A DNA stretch of 64,000 bases from SLDF01 sp964537925 (GTDB lineage Bacteria > Bacteroidota > Bacteroidia > Chitinophagales > Saprospiraceae), in NCBI GenBank assembly GCA_964537925.1, contig CAZICV010000002.1, positions 1 through 64,000 of the forward strand, given 5' to 3'. The notes below the pieces were generated by a model. That model was not told the origin of the DNA, ran no database searches, and saw only the letters and a list, made by a program, of their open reading frames with translations. Below are positions 35,793-46,600 of the stretch, one piece after another (the stretch's first letter is position 1; every line of letters begins with the position of its first letter). Position numbers and translations under genes: made by a program.

Positions 35793-36385
35793 ATAGATGT
35801 AATATGTTCTTGTCTCTCTTGCTGGTATGCCTTATCGGTATGGCCGCATGCAGCAGGCAGCAGGACCTGAGGGAATACATCTACGATCCGGCGAATGCTT
35901 TCGCAGTAGATACGGATCTGCCGGGTGTACGTATAAAGGCAGTATTGCTGCCGGATACACTGGTCAATGACCGGGCCGGTAAGTCGGTAAACATGTCCGG
36001 CAGGCCGGAAGCTTTTTTCAATGACCGCGGACTCCATGTCGAACTCTTGCTGGATGTGGCGCAGGGTACTGAACTGGCCGGTATTATGAGATCCGGCAGT
36101 GACGAACAGTTGATCTCGATGAGAAAGGAAGTCCTGCACTTCTATCGGTCGGCTGCAGCATCTGCGACCAGGCTTGTGATAGGAGACCAGGAGTTAGTGC
36201 CTTCCTTCCACTTTATGGAAGAGAACGGATTTATCGGCAACCGGATCAGGCTGCTTTTCTTCTTCGAGCATACTTCACTGGATGAGATACGCGGCAGCGC
36301 AGCGCCCTGTTGTCTTTATCTAGACCGGATGCCGCTGCCACAGGGCACTGACGTCCGCATTTGTTTCAACACCAGACAACTTTGA
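35789..36385 (+). CDS. Operon lipoprotein of unknown function
   Basis: 198 aa. Signal with lipobox GMAAC, Cys21, then SRQQDLREYIYDPANAFAVD. The remainder is mixed alpha/beta with no motif I can name; a late pair of cysteines (APCCLYLD) is notable. It starts at an ATGA overlap with the TANFOR-like gene and ends 5 nt before the next ATG. Possibly the membrane anchor of an assembly complex for the following RHS-type proteins (inference from order only). Confidence 0.6.
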   Translation: MNRCNMFLSLLLVCLIGMAACSRQQDLREYIYDPANAFAVDTDLPGVRIKAVLLPDTLVNDRAGKSVNMSGRPEAFFNDRGLHVELLLDVAQGTELAGIMRSGSDEQLISMRKEVLHFYRSAAASATRLVIGDQELVPSFHFMEENGFIGNRIRLLFFFEHTSLDEIRGSAAPCCLYLDRMPLPQGTDVRICFNTRQL

Positions 36386-36390
36386 CCATC

Positions 36391-39300
36391 ATGTATATTT
36401 CCAGACACTCCCGCAGGCGGATCGCCTTGTCTCTCTGCTTGCTGATCATTCTCGAAACGGTTTTTCCGGCTGTAGCCATGGCGTTGACGAGTGGCCCGGT
36501 ACAACCCGAATTTGAAGGTTTTCAGCAAGTATCGGCATCCAATCTTGTCGATCCGTTTTCAGGCGACTTCAGCTATAATATCCCGGTCTGCGAGATCGGC
36601 GGCTATCCGCTTAATCTGAGCTATGCTTCCGGTCCTGGCGTAGAAGAAGAAGCCAGTTGGGTAGGACTGGGATGGACCCTCTCACCTGGCTCCGTCAACC
36701 GGACCGTAAGGGGATTGCCGGATGACTTCAAAGGTGATGAGATACGCAGAGAGGTTAGTATAAAGCCTGATACAACCATAGGATTCGGTGTCGGTTCCGC
36801 CTTTGAAGCATTTGGTTTTCTGGGGGTAGGAGTTAACGCTGGGATTTTTTATAATAACTACACCGGTTGGGGAGTGGAGGCTGGATTTTCGCCGACGGTT
36901 ACCATACCTGTTACTTCAGGAGGGTCAAATACCAAAGGTCTCGGTGTCGGCGGCAACTTCTCTTACAACTCTTCCACAGGTATCGGTGTGGCCCTTAGGG
37001 TAGGGATCAGTGGCAAGACAGAAAAAGAGCAAGAAAGATCGCTTAACCTTAGTATAGGAGGTTTTAACTCACGTCAGGGGCTTAAAGAGTTGGGTTGGGG
37101 TGTTTCTTATACAAAGAGAACTGGTAAAAGATGGGCGCAGAGCATGGCTTTTTCACCTGGTGGTAGTATTGGCTTTGCTTCCATGGGATATACGCCTGTT
37201 CCATCTCTTCCCTTTTTTAACCGCTCTTTGTCTTTTCACGGAACGGTCGGGCCTGCGATCGTCGGTACCCATCCCAATGTGACGATCAACGGCTATTTTG
37301 TAGAGCAGTTCCTGGCAGACAAAGATATACGCAGACCTGCTTACGGAAGTCTCTATTATCAGCACGCCCCGGTCTCACAGGACAATATCTTGCTGGATGT
37401 CAATAAATTGCAGAATAAGCCATATCAGAAAACCGCTCCGGCTATTTCGCCGGTAATAGGTGCTTTTGACTTATTCCAGGTATCTGCACATGGCCTGAGC
37501 GGTCAGTTTAGGTTACACAGAAACGATATCGGATCTTTTAACGAACCGTATAATGTCGCTACTACTGATGCCAAGAGCTTTGGTGTGGAGCTGGGCGTAG
37601 GCAATGCATTTCATGCCGGACTGGACGTAAATGTTTCTTCAGGAGAAAGCAGAAAAGGTAGGTGGAACAGTTATAATGAAGTCCTGCAGTACTTTCCCTT
37701 TACGCACCAGGTAAGTGCGATATCCAGTCCTTCTCAATGGACCTATGAGCCGGCTTTCTTCCGGATGAGTGACGAACTTCATATGAGCGATACCACACTG
37801 CAGGATCGTGTTCATCGCGAGAAGCCTGCACGTGTGAAGTTGGACAGGTATGGCGCTACGATAGTCAAAGCGTCCAGGGCAATGGTCGCCGAGACGAATC
37901 TGCGTATCGCTGCGGAAAAAGCCGTCAATACGAATGTTGTCAACCCGTCCGCAAGGCCGGTGCGCAATACTAATATTGCCTATCTGACACATGAGGAGGT
38001 AGAAATGCAGGGTAAATATCCCCCGATATTTGCCTTTCCTTTCAATGCGTTTACAGCCACAGGTTGCGTACCGGATACACTGGCTGCTTCAAGAATATAC
38101 AGGCTCAGTTATCCCAATCACCATATCTCGGAAATAACACTGACCCAAAACACCGGCCAGACCTTCAGGTTCGGTCTGCCAGTGTATAACCATACCCAGC
38201 AGGATGTGGTGTTCAGTGTTCAGAGTCCCGGCAGTCATCCTGCGAGCGGTATGGCCAGATATACTTCCGGCACAACCGGAGACAATTCAGTCAGCAATAA
38301 CAGAGGCCGTGAAGGATATTTCAACAGGGAGACGCTGCCTGCTCATGCCACGTCTTACCTGCTTACCGGTATCTACTCGGCTGACTATGTAGACAGGACC
38401 GGAGACGGAGTTACGGCTGACGACCTGGGAAATGCAGTACAGTTCAACTACTCCAGAACTGCCGGATACAGGTGGAGAAACCCGGTGAGTGTGGTCAATG
38501 ACTCAGCCAGGTATAACGCCGGGTATCGAAGTGACAGCCAGGATGACAAGGCTTCTTATGTATACGGAGAGCGGGACAACTGGTATGTCCATTCCATAGA
38601 GTCTCCTACAGAGGTAGCGCGTTTTTATACGTCCAACAGAACAGACGGTCTGGGCGTCAATGGCGACAGGGGCATGCGTGATCTTACCCAGACATTGAAA
38701 AAACTCGATTCCATAGTTGTATTCTCCCGCAGTGACCTGGCGTTGCATGGTTCTTCCGCCGTGCCTCAGAAGACCGTCGTCTTTGAGTATGAAACTTCTA
38801 CGACCAACTCGCTCAATCTCGCAAAAGGTATTCCCAATACGTCCAATGTAAATCGGGGTAAACTGGTATTGAAAGCAGTATATACAAAATACAAGGTAAA
38901 TCAGACGAAATACAACCATTATTCTTTCGTCTATCATACCAGTTTTGTCCAGGGAACTACCCAGTATTACAACTATACGCCCAACAGCACCGACCGGTGG
39001 GGCAACTTCAGGGTGAACAATCCCGCAACATATCCTTATGCACAGGACTTCCCCTATGTCTACCAGGATATTGCACATGCCACGATCAGTGCCAATGCAT
39101 TCAATTTGCGGGAGATAACGCTGCCTTCAGGCGGCATAATCACGATCGCATACGAGTCGGATGATTATGCTTTCGTCCAGGACAAAAGGGCCGGGCAAAT
39201 GATGTTCATCAAGGGCTTTACAGCGGAGAGTAACAATACGCTCGTCAATACGCTGTACAGCTCAGTCAACACCATACACCCCTATGTCGTGATCGACCTG

Positions 39301-42300
39301 CCTGTGCCTGTACCGCTTGCTGCTGTTCGCCAACGTTATTTTGAAGATGTAGACCAGATCTATTTCAATTGCTGGGTAAACCTGGATGGAAAAGGTAACT
39401 CCGAGTATGTGAGCGGATACCTCAATTATGATATCAATGACATACAGACATTTTCTACGAATGGCAGCGGCGAGGCTACGGCCATCAAGATCCGGGTGTT
39501 CCATTTGGATACAGATACCAATGAAAAAATCCATCCGATCACCAAGGCCGCAACGCAGATGTTGCGCCTGGAACTGCAGCAACTGATCAAACCGCGTATA
39601 CAGGCGGCCAACCCGCTGGACGCAATTCGCAAAGCCGTGTTCGGTGTCTTCGATGAAGTAGTGGTTATGTTCGCAGGATTCGATCGCCACGCAGTATTGA
39701 GGCAGTATGGCAAGACCGTTACCCCGGAAAAATCCTGGATCAGGCTGGCAAATCCGACTTACAAGAAATTGGGCGGCGGCTCTCGTGTCAAAAGTGTTCA
39801 GTTGAGCGATCGTTGGGCGCAGATGACTACGGGAACGACTACGACGGATCACATCCAGGAGTTTTTTTATGAGACGGAACATATTGTCAATGGAGTGAAA
39901 CAAATGATCAGCAGCGGTGTGGCTTCCTGGGAGCCTGCGCTCGGGGGAGATGAAAACCTGCATCGTTCACCGCTTCCATACAAGGAGGAGATCCTGCTGG
40001 CGGCGGACAATTACTATTATATGGAAAACCCGATGGCAGAATCGCTGTATCCTGCTCCTTCGGTGGGTTACAGTGAAGTGAAAGTACGTAATAAGACGGC
40101 GCGGGCGAACAACAGCTCTAATGGGTATTCTGTGTACAAATATTATACTGCCCGGGATTTCCCGACTAAGTCTTACATGACGGCTAAAGCCAGAATCTCT
40201 CTTCGGCCTAAGCCTATACTCAAGTTCTTTGGCTTTGCGAACACGGACCATGAGCATGCTTCCCAGGGCTTTGTGGTGGAAACCAATGATATGCATGGGA
40301 AACCGAGAGAGGAGGCAGAGTACAATGAACAGGGAGACCTGTTGACTTCTACTTTGTTTGAGTATCGGACTGCACCCGGTGACGATGGACGAATGCGCCT
40401 GGACAACCAGGTCAATGTGCTGCAAAAGAATGGTAGTACCACGGCAGGTACCTTGGGTCTTACGGTAGATACCTGGCAGGATTTCAGTGAAGAAGAGAAT
40501 AAAACGAGGTCTATTGGAGTTGCTGTCAATACGGAAGGCTTTTTCGCTTTCCTGCCCTTCATCATACCTGTAGCAATCCCCATCTACCAGCAGAGTCACC
40601 TGATGCTGCGGACCGCTGCCACTACAAAAAAAGTACACCGGAGCGGCATCCTGTCCAGGGTGACACGTATGCAATACGGTTCAACGCTGGCGACCGAAAA
40701 CCTGTACTACGATGCACATAGTGGAGAGGTATTGATACAAAGAACCGAGAACGAATTCGGCAAACATCATTTTCATACTGTCTATCCCGCACACTGGGGG
40801 TACGCCGACCTGGACTTCGCTTCACGCAAGCAGGGTATTTTTATTGAAGGGGTTCCTGTCAGCTCCAACGGACAGATCAGCAACACGAGTGTAGCCAACA
40901 GTCTCGTCAGAGGGGATGAGCTGATTGTCTACAGGTATATCACCAATGGTACGCAGACGATAAATGTACCTTATAGCGGTACCTATTTTGTCGGTACAAG
41001 CGGAACAAACAGGTTTATCATTAACGAGGCGGGACGAACCCTGCCGGCCGGTTCCTATAGCATCAAGATCGTGCGGCCGGCTAATGAGAATCAGTACAAT
41101 GTGCCGCTGTATCAATATACATCCCTGGTGAATCCGATGGTGCTGGGGCTCAATAGTCTTTCTAACCAGATCACCGACGTCCGGGGGATAACCATGAAAC
41201 AGGACTGGCAGATAGACGAGGTCTGGCCTAAAAGGCGGGAGTGCACAACGGACACTGTTGGCAAAGCCGATCTTTTTTTCAAGGATACTCTTTTGCAGGC
41301 CTTGATGGTCAGGGATACTTTTTGGGCCAAAAGTGCAGCAGATAGCCTCACAGTGTATTCTGTAGTATCCTCAGTGTTCAGCGTATCCCCGACTAAAGTC
41401 TGGCGAGGCCGGCCGATCAATACAATTCCTTTCTTCAGGATATCACCCCCTGTCGGTCAGCAGAATGACCTGTATCCTGTATATATCGCCAGGATAGGTG
41501 AAAACTGTTCTCTTGAGATCAGGCCATGGCAATGCGAAGGCTCGCTCAAAGGGGAAAGATCATCACAGGAACAACAGGCTATGACGAGTTCTCTCAACTG
41601 TAATCTTGTACCCCCGAATATACTGCTGCATGGATCCTGTGCCTTCCATCCTCCCCAGGGAGTCACATTAGTAGCAGGAGACCCTGTTGAATGCTACTAT
41701 TATGCTTATATGATCTGCAGAACCTGCCAGGAAATCGAAGGGTGCCAGACGCTGATACAGGATTCGATCATCAACCCATTCACGGCAGGATTGCTGGGAC
41801 GGTGGGGCACCGACAGAGAGTTTGTCCGGCATACCAACAGGCATTCTGCACATGCGACCAACACGACGGTCAGGGTTCGGGACGATGGATATATATCGAA
41901 TCTCTCTCCGCACTTATGGTCGTTTACTTCTGCCAATACCCTGTCGGCCGTGGGCACCTCAGACGTCTCCTGGATACCGACATCGACGCAGACCAAGGTC
42001 AACTCCCGGATGAAGACGATCGAAAGTATAGATGCCATGGGTGTACCCCATGCCTCGATCATCGGTTATAAAGACAATGTGGTGAAGGCGACCGCAGCCA
42101 ATGCTCTCCTGCGGAATATAGCTATGGAGTGCTTCGAGGACTGGAATTACCGGACAGACTGTCGGGACAGTGTATGTTACCTGGATCCTCATTTTGACTT
42201 TTTCTCATCCGGCCATGTTTCCATGCGTTCCGATGAATTTGCACATACCGGGAGGTATTCGCTCAAAGTTCCAAGCGGCTCTTTTGCACGTGAGTGCCGG

Positions 42301-42876
42301 ATCATTCCCAATTATACGGAGTCCGGTGCAAAGTTTGCCAATCGCACATCTCCTACACATGGTTACATCATGAAGAACCCGGGTAAGTTGCCCAAGTTTT
42401 ATCCCGAGGCCAGCACCTATGTGGCCAGCGTGTGGATAAGAAAAGCCTCTTCAGGTGCAACGCCTACACTGACGGTGCGTCTCAACAACACGGCCTGCTG
42501 TGCTTCTTCGGGGAGCTCCGTCGTGCTCAGCCCGTCAGGTCCTGTCATTGATGGCTGGCAGCGTATATCCGGAACATTTACCGTATCCGGATCGCAACCT
42601 TGTCCCGGGACTACCTCCTCTATTGATTTTACGTTCGCTACCAGCAACGGGATCACTTATTTCGACGACTTCAGGGTGCATCCGCTGCTTTCAACGATGC
42701 AGACCCATGTATATGATCATACCAACCTGAGGATCTCTGCCACCCTGGATGAAAATAACTATGCCACCTTCTACGAGTACGATGACATGGGCAACCTGAT
42801 CAGGATCAAACGGGAAACGGAAAGGGGTGTCATGACCATACAGGAAGGCGCAAAACGAATGACAAGAGACCAGTAA
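36391..42876 (+). CDS. Giant SpvB/YD-repeat protein (first RHS-type subunit)
   Basis: 2161 aa from ATG 36391 (signal MYISRHSRRRIALSLCLLII ... AMA). A TTG reading from 36361 overlaps the previous gene and is disfavoured. The N-terminus NLVDPFSGDFSYNIPVCEIG, then GYPLNLSYASGPGVEEEASW, is the classic opening of Bacteroidota SpvB-like/RHS proteins. Long beta-rich stretches follow. A carbohydrate-binding-like jelly roll is at about 1950-2105 (TYVASVWIRKASSG ... DGWQRISGTFTVSG ... YFDDFRVHP). The very end has YD repeats (NYATFYEYDDMGNLIRIKRE). There is no RHS core signature and no toxin tip, so it may be the TcB-like half of a two-part shell with the 43604 protein. Confidence 0.8.
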   Translation: MYISRHSRRRIALSLCLLIILETVFPAVAMALTSGPVQPEFEGFQQVSASNLVDPFSGDFSYNIPVCEIGGYPLNLSYASGPGVEEEASWVGLGWTLSPGSVNRTVRGLPDDFKGDEIRREVSIKPDTTIGFGVGSAFEAFGFLGVGVNAGIFYNNYTGWGVEAGFSPTVTIPVTSGGSNTKGLGVGGNFSYNSSTGIGVALRVGISGKTEKEQERSLNLSIGGFNSRQGLKELGWGVSYTKRTGKRWAQSMAFSPGGSIGFASMGYTPVPSLPFFNRSLSFHGTVGPAIVGTHPNVTINGYFVEQFLADKDIRRPAYGSLYYQHAPVSQDNILLDVNKLQNKPYQKTAPAISPVIGAFDLFQVSAHGLSGQFRLHRNDIGSFNEPYNVATTDAKSFGVELGVGNAFHAGLDVNVSSGESRKGRWNSYNEVLQYFPFTHQVSAISSPSQWTYEPAFFRMSDELHMSDTTLQDRVHREKPARVKLDRYGATIVKASRAMVAETNLRIAAEKAVNTNVVNPSARPVRNTNIAYLTHEEVEMQGKYPPIFAFPFNAFTATGCVPDTLAASRIYRLSYPNHHISEITLTQNTGQTFRFGLPVYNHTQQDVVFSVQSPGSHPASGMARYTSGTTGDNSVSNNRGREGYFNRETLPAHATSYLLTGIYSADYVDRTGDGVTADDLGNAVQFNYSRTAGYRWRNPVSVVNDSARYNAGYRSDSQDDKASYVYGERDNWYVHSIESPTEVARFYTSNRTDGLGVNGDRGMRDLTQTLKKLDSIVVFSRSDLALHGSSAVPQKTVVFEYETSTTNSLNLAKGIPNTSNVNRGKLVLKAVYTKYKVNQTKYNHYSFVYHTSFVQGTTQYYNYTPNSTDRWGNFRVNNPATYPYAQDFPYVYQDIAHATISANAFNLREITLPSGGIITIAYESDDYAFVQDKRAGQMMFIKGFTAESNNTLVNTLYSSVNTIHPYVVIDLPVPVPLAAVRQRYFEDVDQIYFNCWVNLDGKGNSEYVSGYLNYDINDIQTFSTNGSGEATAIKIRVFHLDTDTNEKIHPITKAATQMLRLELQQLIKPRIQAANPLDAIRKAVFGVFDEVVVMFAGFDRHAVLRQYGKTVTPEKSWIRLANPTYKKLGGGSRVKSVQLSDRWAQMTTGTTTTDHIQEFFYETEHIVNGVKQMISSGVASWEPALGGDENLHRSPLPYKEEILLAADNYYYMENPMAESLYPAPSVGYSEVKVRNKTARANNSSNGYSVYKYYTARDFPTKSYMTAKARISLRPKPILKFFGFANTDHEHASQGFVVETNDMHGKPREEAEYNEQGDLLTSTLFEYRTAPGDDGRMRLDNQVNVLQKNGSTTAGTLGLTVDTWQDFSEEENKTRSIGVAVNTEGFFAFLPFIIPVAIPIYQQSHLMLRTAATTKKVHRSGILSRVTRMQYGSTLATENLYYDAHSGEVLIQRTENEFGKHHFHTVYPAHWGYADLDFASRKQGIFIEGVPVSSNGQISNTSVANSLVRGDELIVYRYITNGTQTINVPYSGTYFVGTSGTNRFIINEAGRTLPAGSYSIKIVRPANENQYNVPLYQYTSLVNPMVLGLNSLSNQITDVRGITMKQDWQIDEVWPKRRECTTDTVGKADLFFKDTLLQALMVRDTFWAKSAADSLTVYSVVSSVFSVSPTKVWRGRPINTIPFFRISPPVGQQNDLYPVYIARIGENCSLEIRPWQCEGSLKGERSSQEQQAMTSSLNCNLVPPNILLHGSCAFHPPQGVTLVAGDPVECYYYAYMICRTCQEIEGCQTLIQDSIINPFTAGLLGRWGTDREFVRHTNRHSAHATNTTVRVRDDGYISNLSPHLWSFTSANTLSAVGTSDVSWIPTSTQTKVNSRMKTIESIDAMGVPHASIIGYKDNVVKATAANALLRNIAMECFEDWNYRTDCRDSVCYLDPHFDFFSSGHVSMRSDEFAHTGRYSLKVPSGSFARECRIIPNYTESGAKFANRTSPTHGYIMKNPGKLPKFYPEASTYVASVWIRKASSGATPTLTVRLNNTACCASSGSSVVLSPSGPVIDGWQRISGTFTVSGSQPCPGTTSSIDFTFATSNGITYFDDFRVHPLLSTMQTHVYDHTNLRISATLDENNYATFYEYDDMGNLIRIKRETERGVMTIQEGAKRMTRDQ

Positions 42877-42886
42877 ATCGAGACAG

Positions 42887-43585
42887 ATGAGCAGATATCG
42901 TATTGTTAGATCAGTGACTATGTTGTTTTTACTGCTGTGGGCTGCAGCGGCGAGCGCTCAGGCCGGGGACGCGCATCACTTGCTGGGAAAAATCATCACT
43001 GCATATCAGGCACAGCGACCGTTCAAGTGCCGGGTAAACTATACTTTCTATTCTTCCGGTGAACTGAAGGATTCACTCTCCGGCGATCTGTACCTGCAGC
43101 GTGACGGATATTACCTGTTGTCCGGCGAATTTGTCATCGTATCCGAACGACTTGTAAAATTGATGGTACACCATCCTTCACGCAGTATACAGCTAAGTAA
43201 GGTGGAACAGGGTGTTTCTACCGATGATTGGCTGGACCTGCGGCGCCTGGATGAACTAATGACATCGGGGCAGTATATAATAGCCTCTTGTACCGGATCT
43301 GGGGGAGAGCCCTATCTACAGTTGTCATCGTATGCTACAGGACAGGATATCCTTCTCTATTATGATCGGGCCTATCTCCTTCAACGTATAGAAGTCAATG
43401 CCGCATATACCGACAGTAATGGTCAAGATCCCGCCAGGGTCCAGGAAAGCCTGCTCGTGCGGTATGAACAGTACAAGAGACTAAAGGACAATGAGCTGAA
43501 GCAGCTCAGGGAATACGTAGTACCGGGCAAAGACAACCGTTACCGGCCGGGCTTTAAAACAGATGGTTATACCCTTATTCAATAG
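42887..43585 (+). CDS. Small exported protein between the two giant genes
   Basis: 232 aa with a signal peptide (MSRYRIVRSVTMLFLLLWAA ... AQA). The mature part starts DAHHLLGKIITAYQAQRPFK and has successive beta strands (VNYTFYSSGELKDSLSGDLY, GYYLLSGEFVIVSERLVKLM), a layout that resembles LolA-like half-barrels that bind lipid or hydrophobic peptides. It lies 10 nt after one giant gene and 18 nt before the next. A chaperone or lipid-handling role for RHS export is a guess. Confidence 0.5.
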   Translation: MSRYRIVRSVTMLFLLLWAAAASAQAGDAHHLLGKIITAYQAQRPFKCRVNYTFYSSGELKDSLSGDLYLQRDGYYLLSGEFVIVSERLVKLMVHHPSRSIQLSKVEQGVSTDDWLDLRRLDELMTSGQYIIASCTGSGGEPYLQLSSYATGQDILLYYDRAYLLQRIEVNAAYTDSNGQDPARVQESLLVRYEQYKRLKDNELKQLREYVVPGKDNRYRPGFKTDGYTLIQ

Positions 43586-43603
43586 TATCCAAAGTCATAA
43601 GCA

Positions 43604-46600
43604 ATGCAAAAAAAACCTTTCAACCTGCAAAGCGGAATGAGCGCTGTCAGTTCAGGACGGTCATTCGTGGTTACCTCCTCCCTGAGAAGGTTGTTTCTGC
43701 TGTTCCCCGTGTTTTTTTCCTGGCAGTTGCATGCGACGGAGGAAGTTTTCTACAACCAGTTGATCGGTGCACAGATTATCAATGGCGCCACATTGGAGGT
43801 AAAGGATGACAAGTTTCTCGTGCCGGCTGAGTGGGCAACTATCGATGCGCACAGGTCTGTCAGGAACCTGATTGTATTTGAAATATACGAGGACGGTAAT
43901 CTATATCGGAATGCCACTTTTACGCAGAACATCACGATCAAGATCGAAAAATGGGACAGTAACAATACCCTGACTACGGAGACAAGGACCCTTTCTGTCA
44001 ACTACAATCCTGCAGCAGGTACCAATTATACCCAGCGGGCTTACTATTATTTTCCGGATGCACATAAGGTAGTAGTAACAGTCATGACTGCGCCAGCACA
44101 GAACACATATGTGCGCCTGAGCTCGAAGATCCTGATCGATCGTGTATACCAGTTCAGTACGACAGCCAATTTCAGTACACTGAGCCATGCGGACAGTTCC
44201 GCTACATTCACTTCCAGCAAGATGCTCCGGATCAACTGGACCAATATGGCCGGAGCAGCCGAATATGATGTAGAATATACCTTCTACAATGCCAAGAGCA
44301 GAGTAGCGCGCGAAATCACGGCCGGTACGCCCACCTATACAAACTTTGACTGGCTTTTTGTGAATAACGCCAGTCGTATCACTACAGACAAAAACCAGGT
44401 CACTATTCAGCTTACCTATCCAGATGGGTATATCCTGTACAGGGTGAGAGGTGTACGTTACAGGGCGGACGGGACAAGAGAAGAAGGAAAATGGAGTTCT
44501 GCCGGGCTGGGCTCTGCGATCTCCCTTGCGAGTTTTGCCCAGAAATACCAGTACACAGCGGCGCATCTTTCAGCGATGAACTGGAGTATGCTCAAGACTT
44601 TTGCAGAGGGGGGCAAGACCAAGGCTACGATCCAGTACTACGACGGCTCCATGAAGATGCGGCAGGAAGTGACTGAGTTGAAGCAGGAGCGTAAGTCTCT
44701 CGTGACCGATCACTACTACGATTTCTTTGGCCGGAAAGTAATAGATGTATTGCCCTATGTCAACAGTGACTTTGTGCTCAGTTATGCACGTGACTCTATC
44801 CGTATCAATGCAACGACGAGGCCGACACCGGCCGCATTTGACCCCGGTACATGTGATTATGCAGGTATACAACTGTCCGGTGTCTATGGAGCCGGCAAAT
44901 ACTACGGCACCGCCAATAAGTATCTGCCGTCCACGGATATACCTGAGTTTATTCGCTATATCCCCCGCTCCGACGGATACCATTACACGCAGACAAGATT
45001 TACCCCGGACCGAACGAACCGGGTCGCCGCTCAGAGTGGTCCGGGTGGAAGCCTAAAGCCGGCTTCAGGTCATGAAACAATGTACTTTTATGGTAAGCCC
45101 TCCCAGACAGAACTGGACCGCATCTTCGGCAATGATGTCGGTTTTGCTCACCAGTACCAGAAAAACCTGGTCATCGATCCCAACGGGCAGGCGAGTGTAA
45201 GTTATCTCAACGCTGCAGGTCAGACCATAGCTACGGCGCTTTCCGGCGAAAGCCCCGCAGGTATCACAGCGTTGCCGTCCAATACCGGTGGTACGACGGT
45301 ATCTATGACGGATAGTATCCTGCATGCACGTCTCGTCGATGGGAGGATAGTATCGACATATACCTACCTTGCCACTACGCCGGTCGACCTGGAGATCAGT
45401 TTTAATATCAATCCTGCTGCGTACAACGAAAAATGCAGGAGTACGATTTGCTTTGATTGTCATTACGATGCAGTGGTGACAGTCAAGGATGCCTGCGGTT
45501 CACTTAACTACCAGTATACGTATAAAAATTATACTCTTGAGGTCTTCGACACGCTGTGTCATACACCCAATGCAGCAATCGTACAGTCATTTGTTATTCC
45601 GGCTAAAGAAGTTGTTCCCGGAGAGATCTTTATTCAGCTGGACCTGTCGGTCAGCGAGGATGCAATCAGGCATTATTCTGAGGTATTCATGCATGAAAAC
45701 AGCTGTATACCTGCTCCTGCCGAACTGGATGAATATTTTTCGGAGATCTTCGACCAGAACTGTTTTGAGACCTGCGAAGAGTGTTATGCATCACTGGGGG
45801 GGTCTTCCAATGCATTCGTGCAGGCTTACAAGGCCAGGCTGCTGGATATGGGATTGCCCTGGACACCGGCTGACAGTCTCGAGGCCCGCCAGATATATAA
45901 TCGCAACCTGGCAAATTGCCGTGCCTATTGTGAGCGTCCTTCCGAATGCGATATGCTTGAGGAAGCGATGATGGCCGATCTTTCGCCGGGAGGTCAATAT
46001 GCCGGCTATAGCGTGGATCCGCTCACATCGGTGTATAGTACGACTGACGTGACTTCGATCTTCTACAATCACTCCGGTACAGGACCGCTTTACCGTCAGC
46101 CACTGACGCCCTACCTGGATGAAGACGGCGTCACCCCTTCGGTCATACGGATCAATGGACTGGACTACCCGCCGCAAGAGCTGGGCATGAAAGATTTCAT
46201 CTTTTACTGGCAGCCGTCCTGGGCAGCCAGTCTGCTTGACTATCACCCGGAGTACTGCTACCTGGAGTGGTGCAGGGACAACTATAAATTGCTGATGTCG
46301 GGTCAATCTATTAAGACGGCAGATACTTATGAGGCTGCGAGTTGGTTTGCCATGGACAATAATATTCTTGATCTCGATGCCTTTTTCGGCATCGGAACCC
46401 CGGGTGAAGACTATCGCGATGAGCTGGAGTATTTCCTGGACTATATATATGGTTCAAACCTGGCGGATACGTTGACACTCAGGGAGTTGGTGAATATTAT
46501 CGTTTATTGCAACGGCAGCTATCCTTGTGCTACGACAGACGGATGTACGGCAGACCGTGACCGGTGGTGGAGGACGTACAGGGATATTTATCTGGCTCAG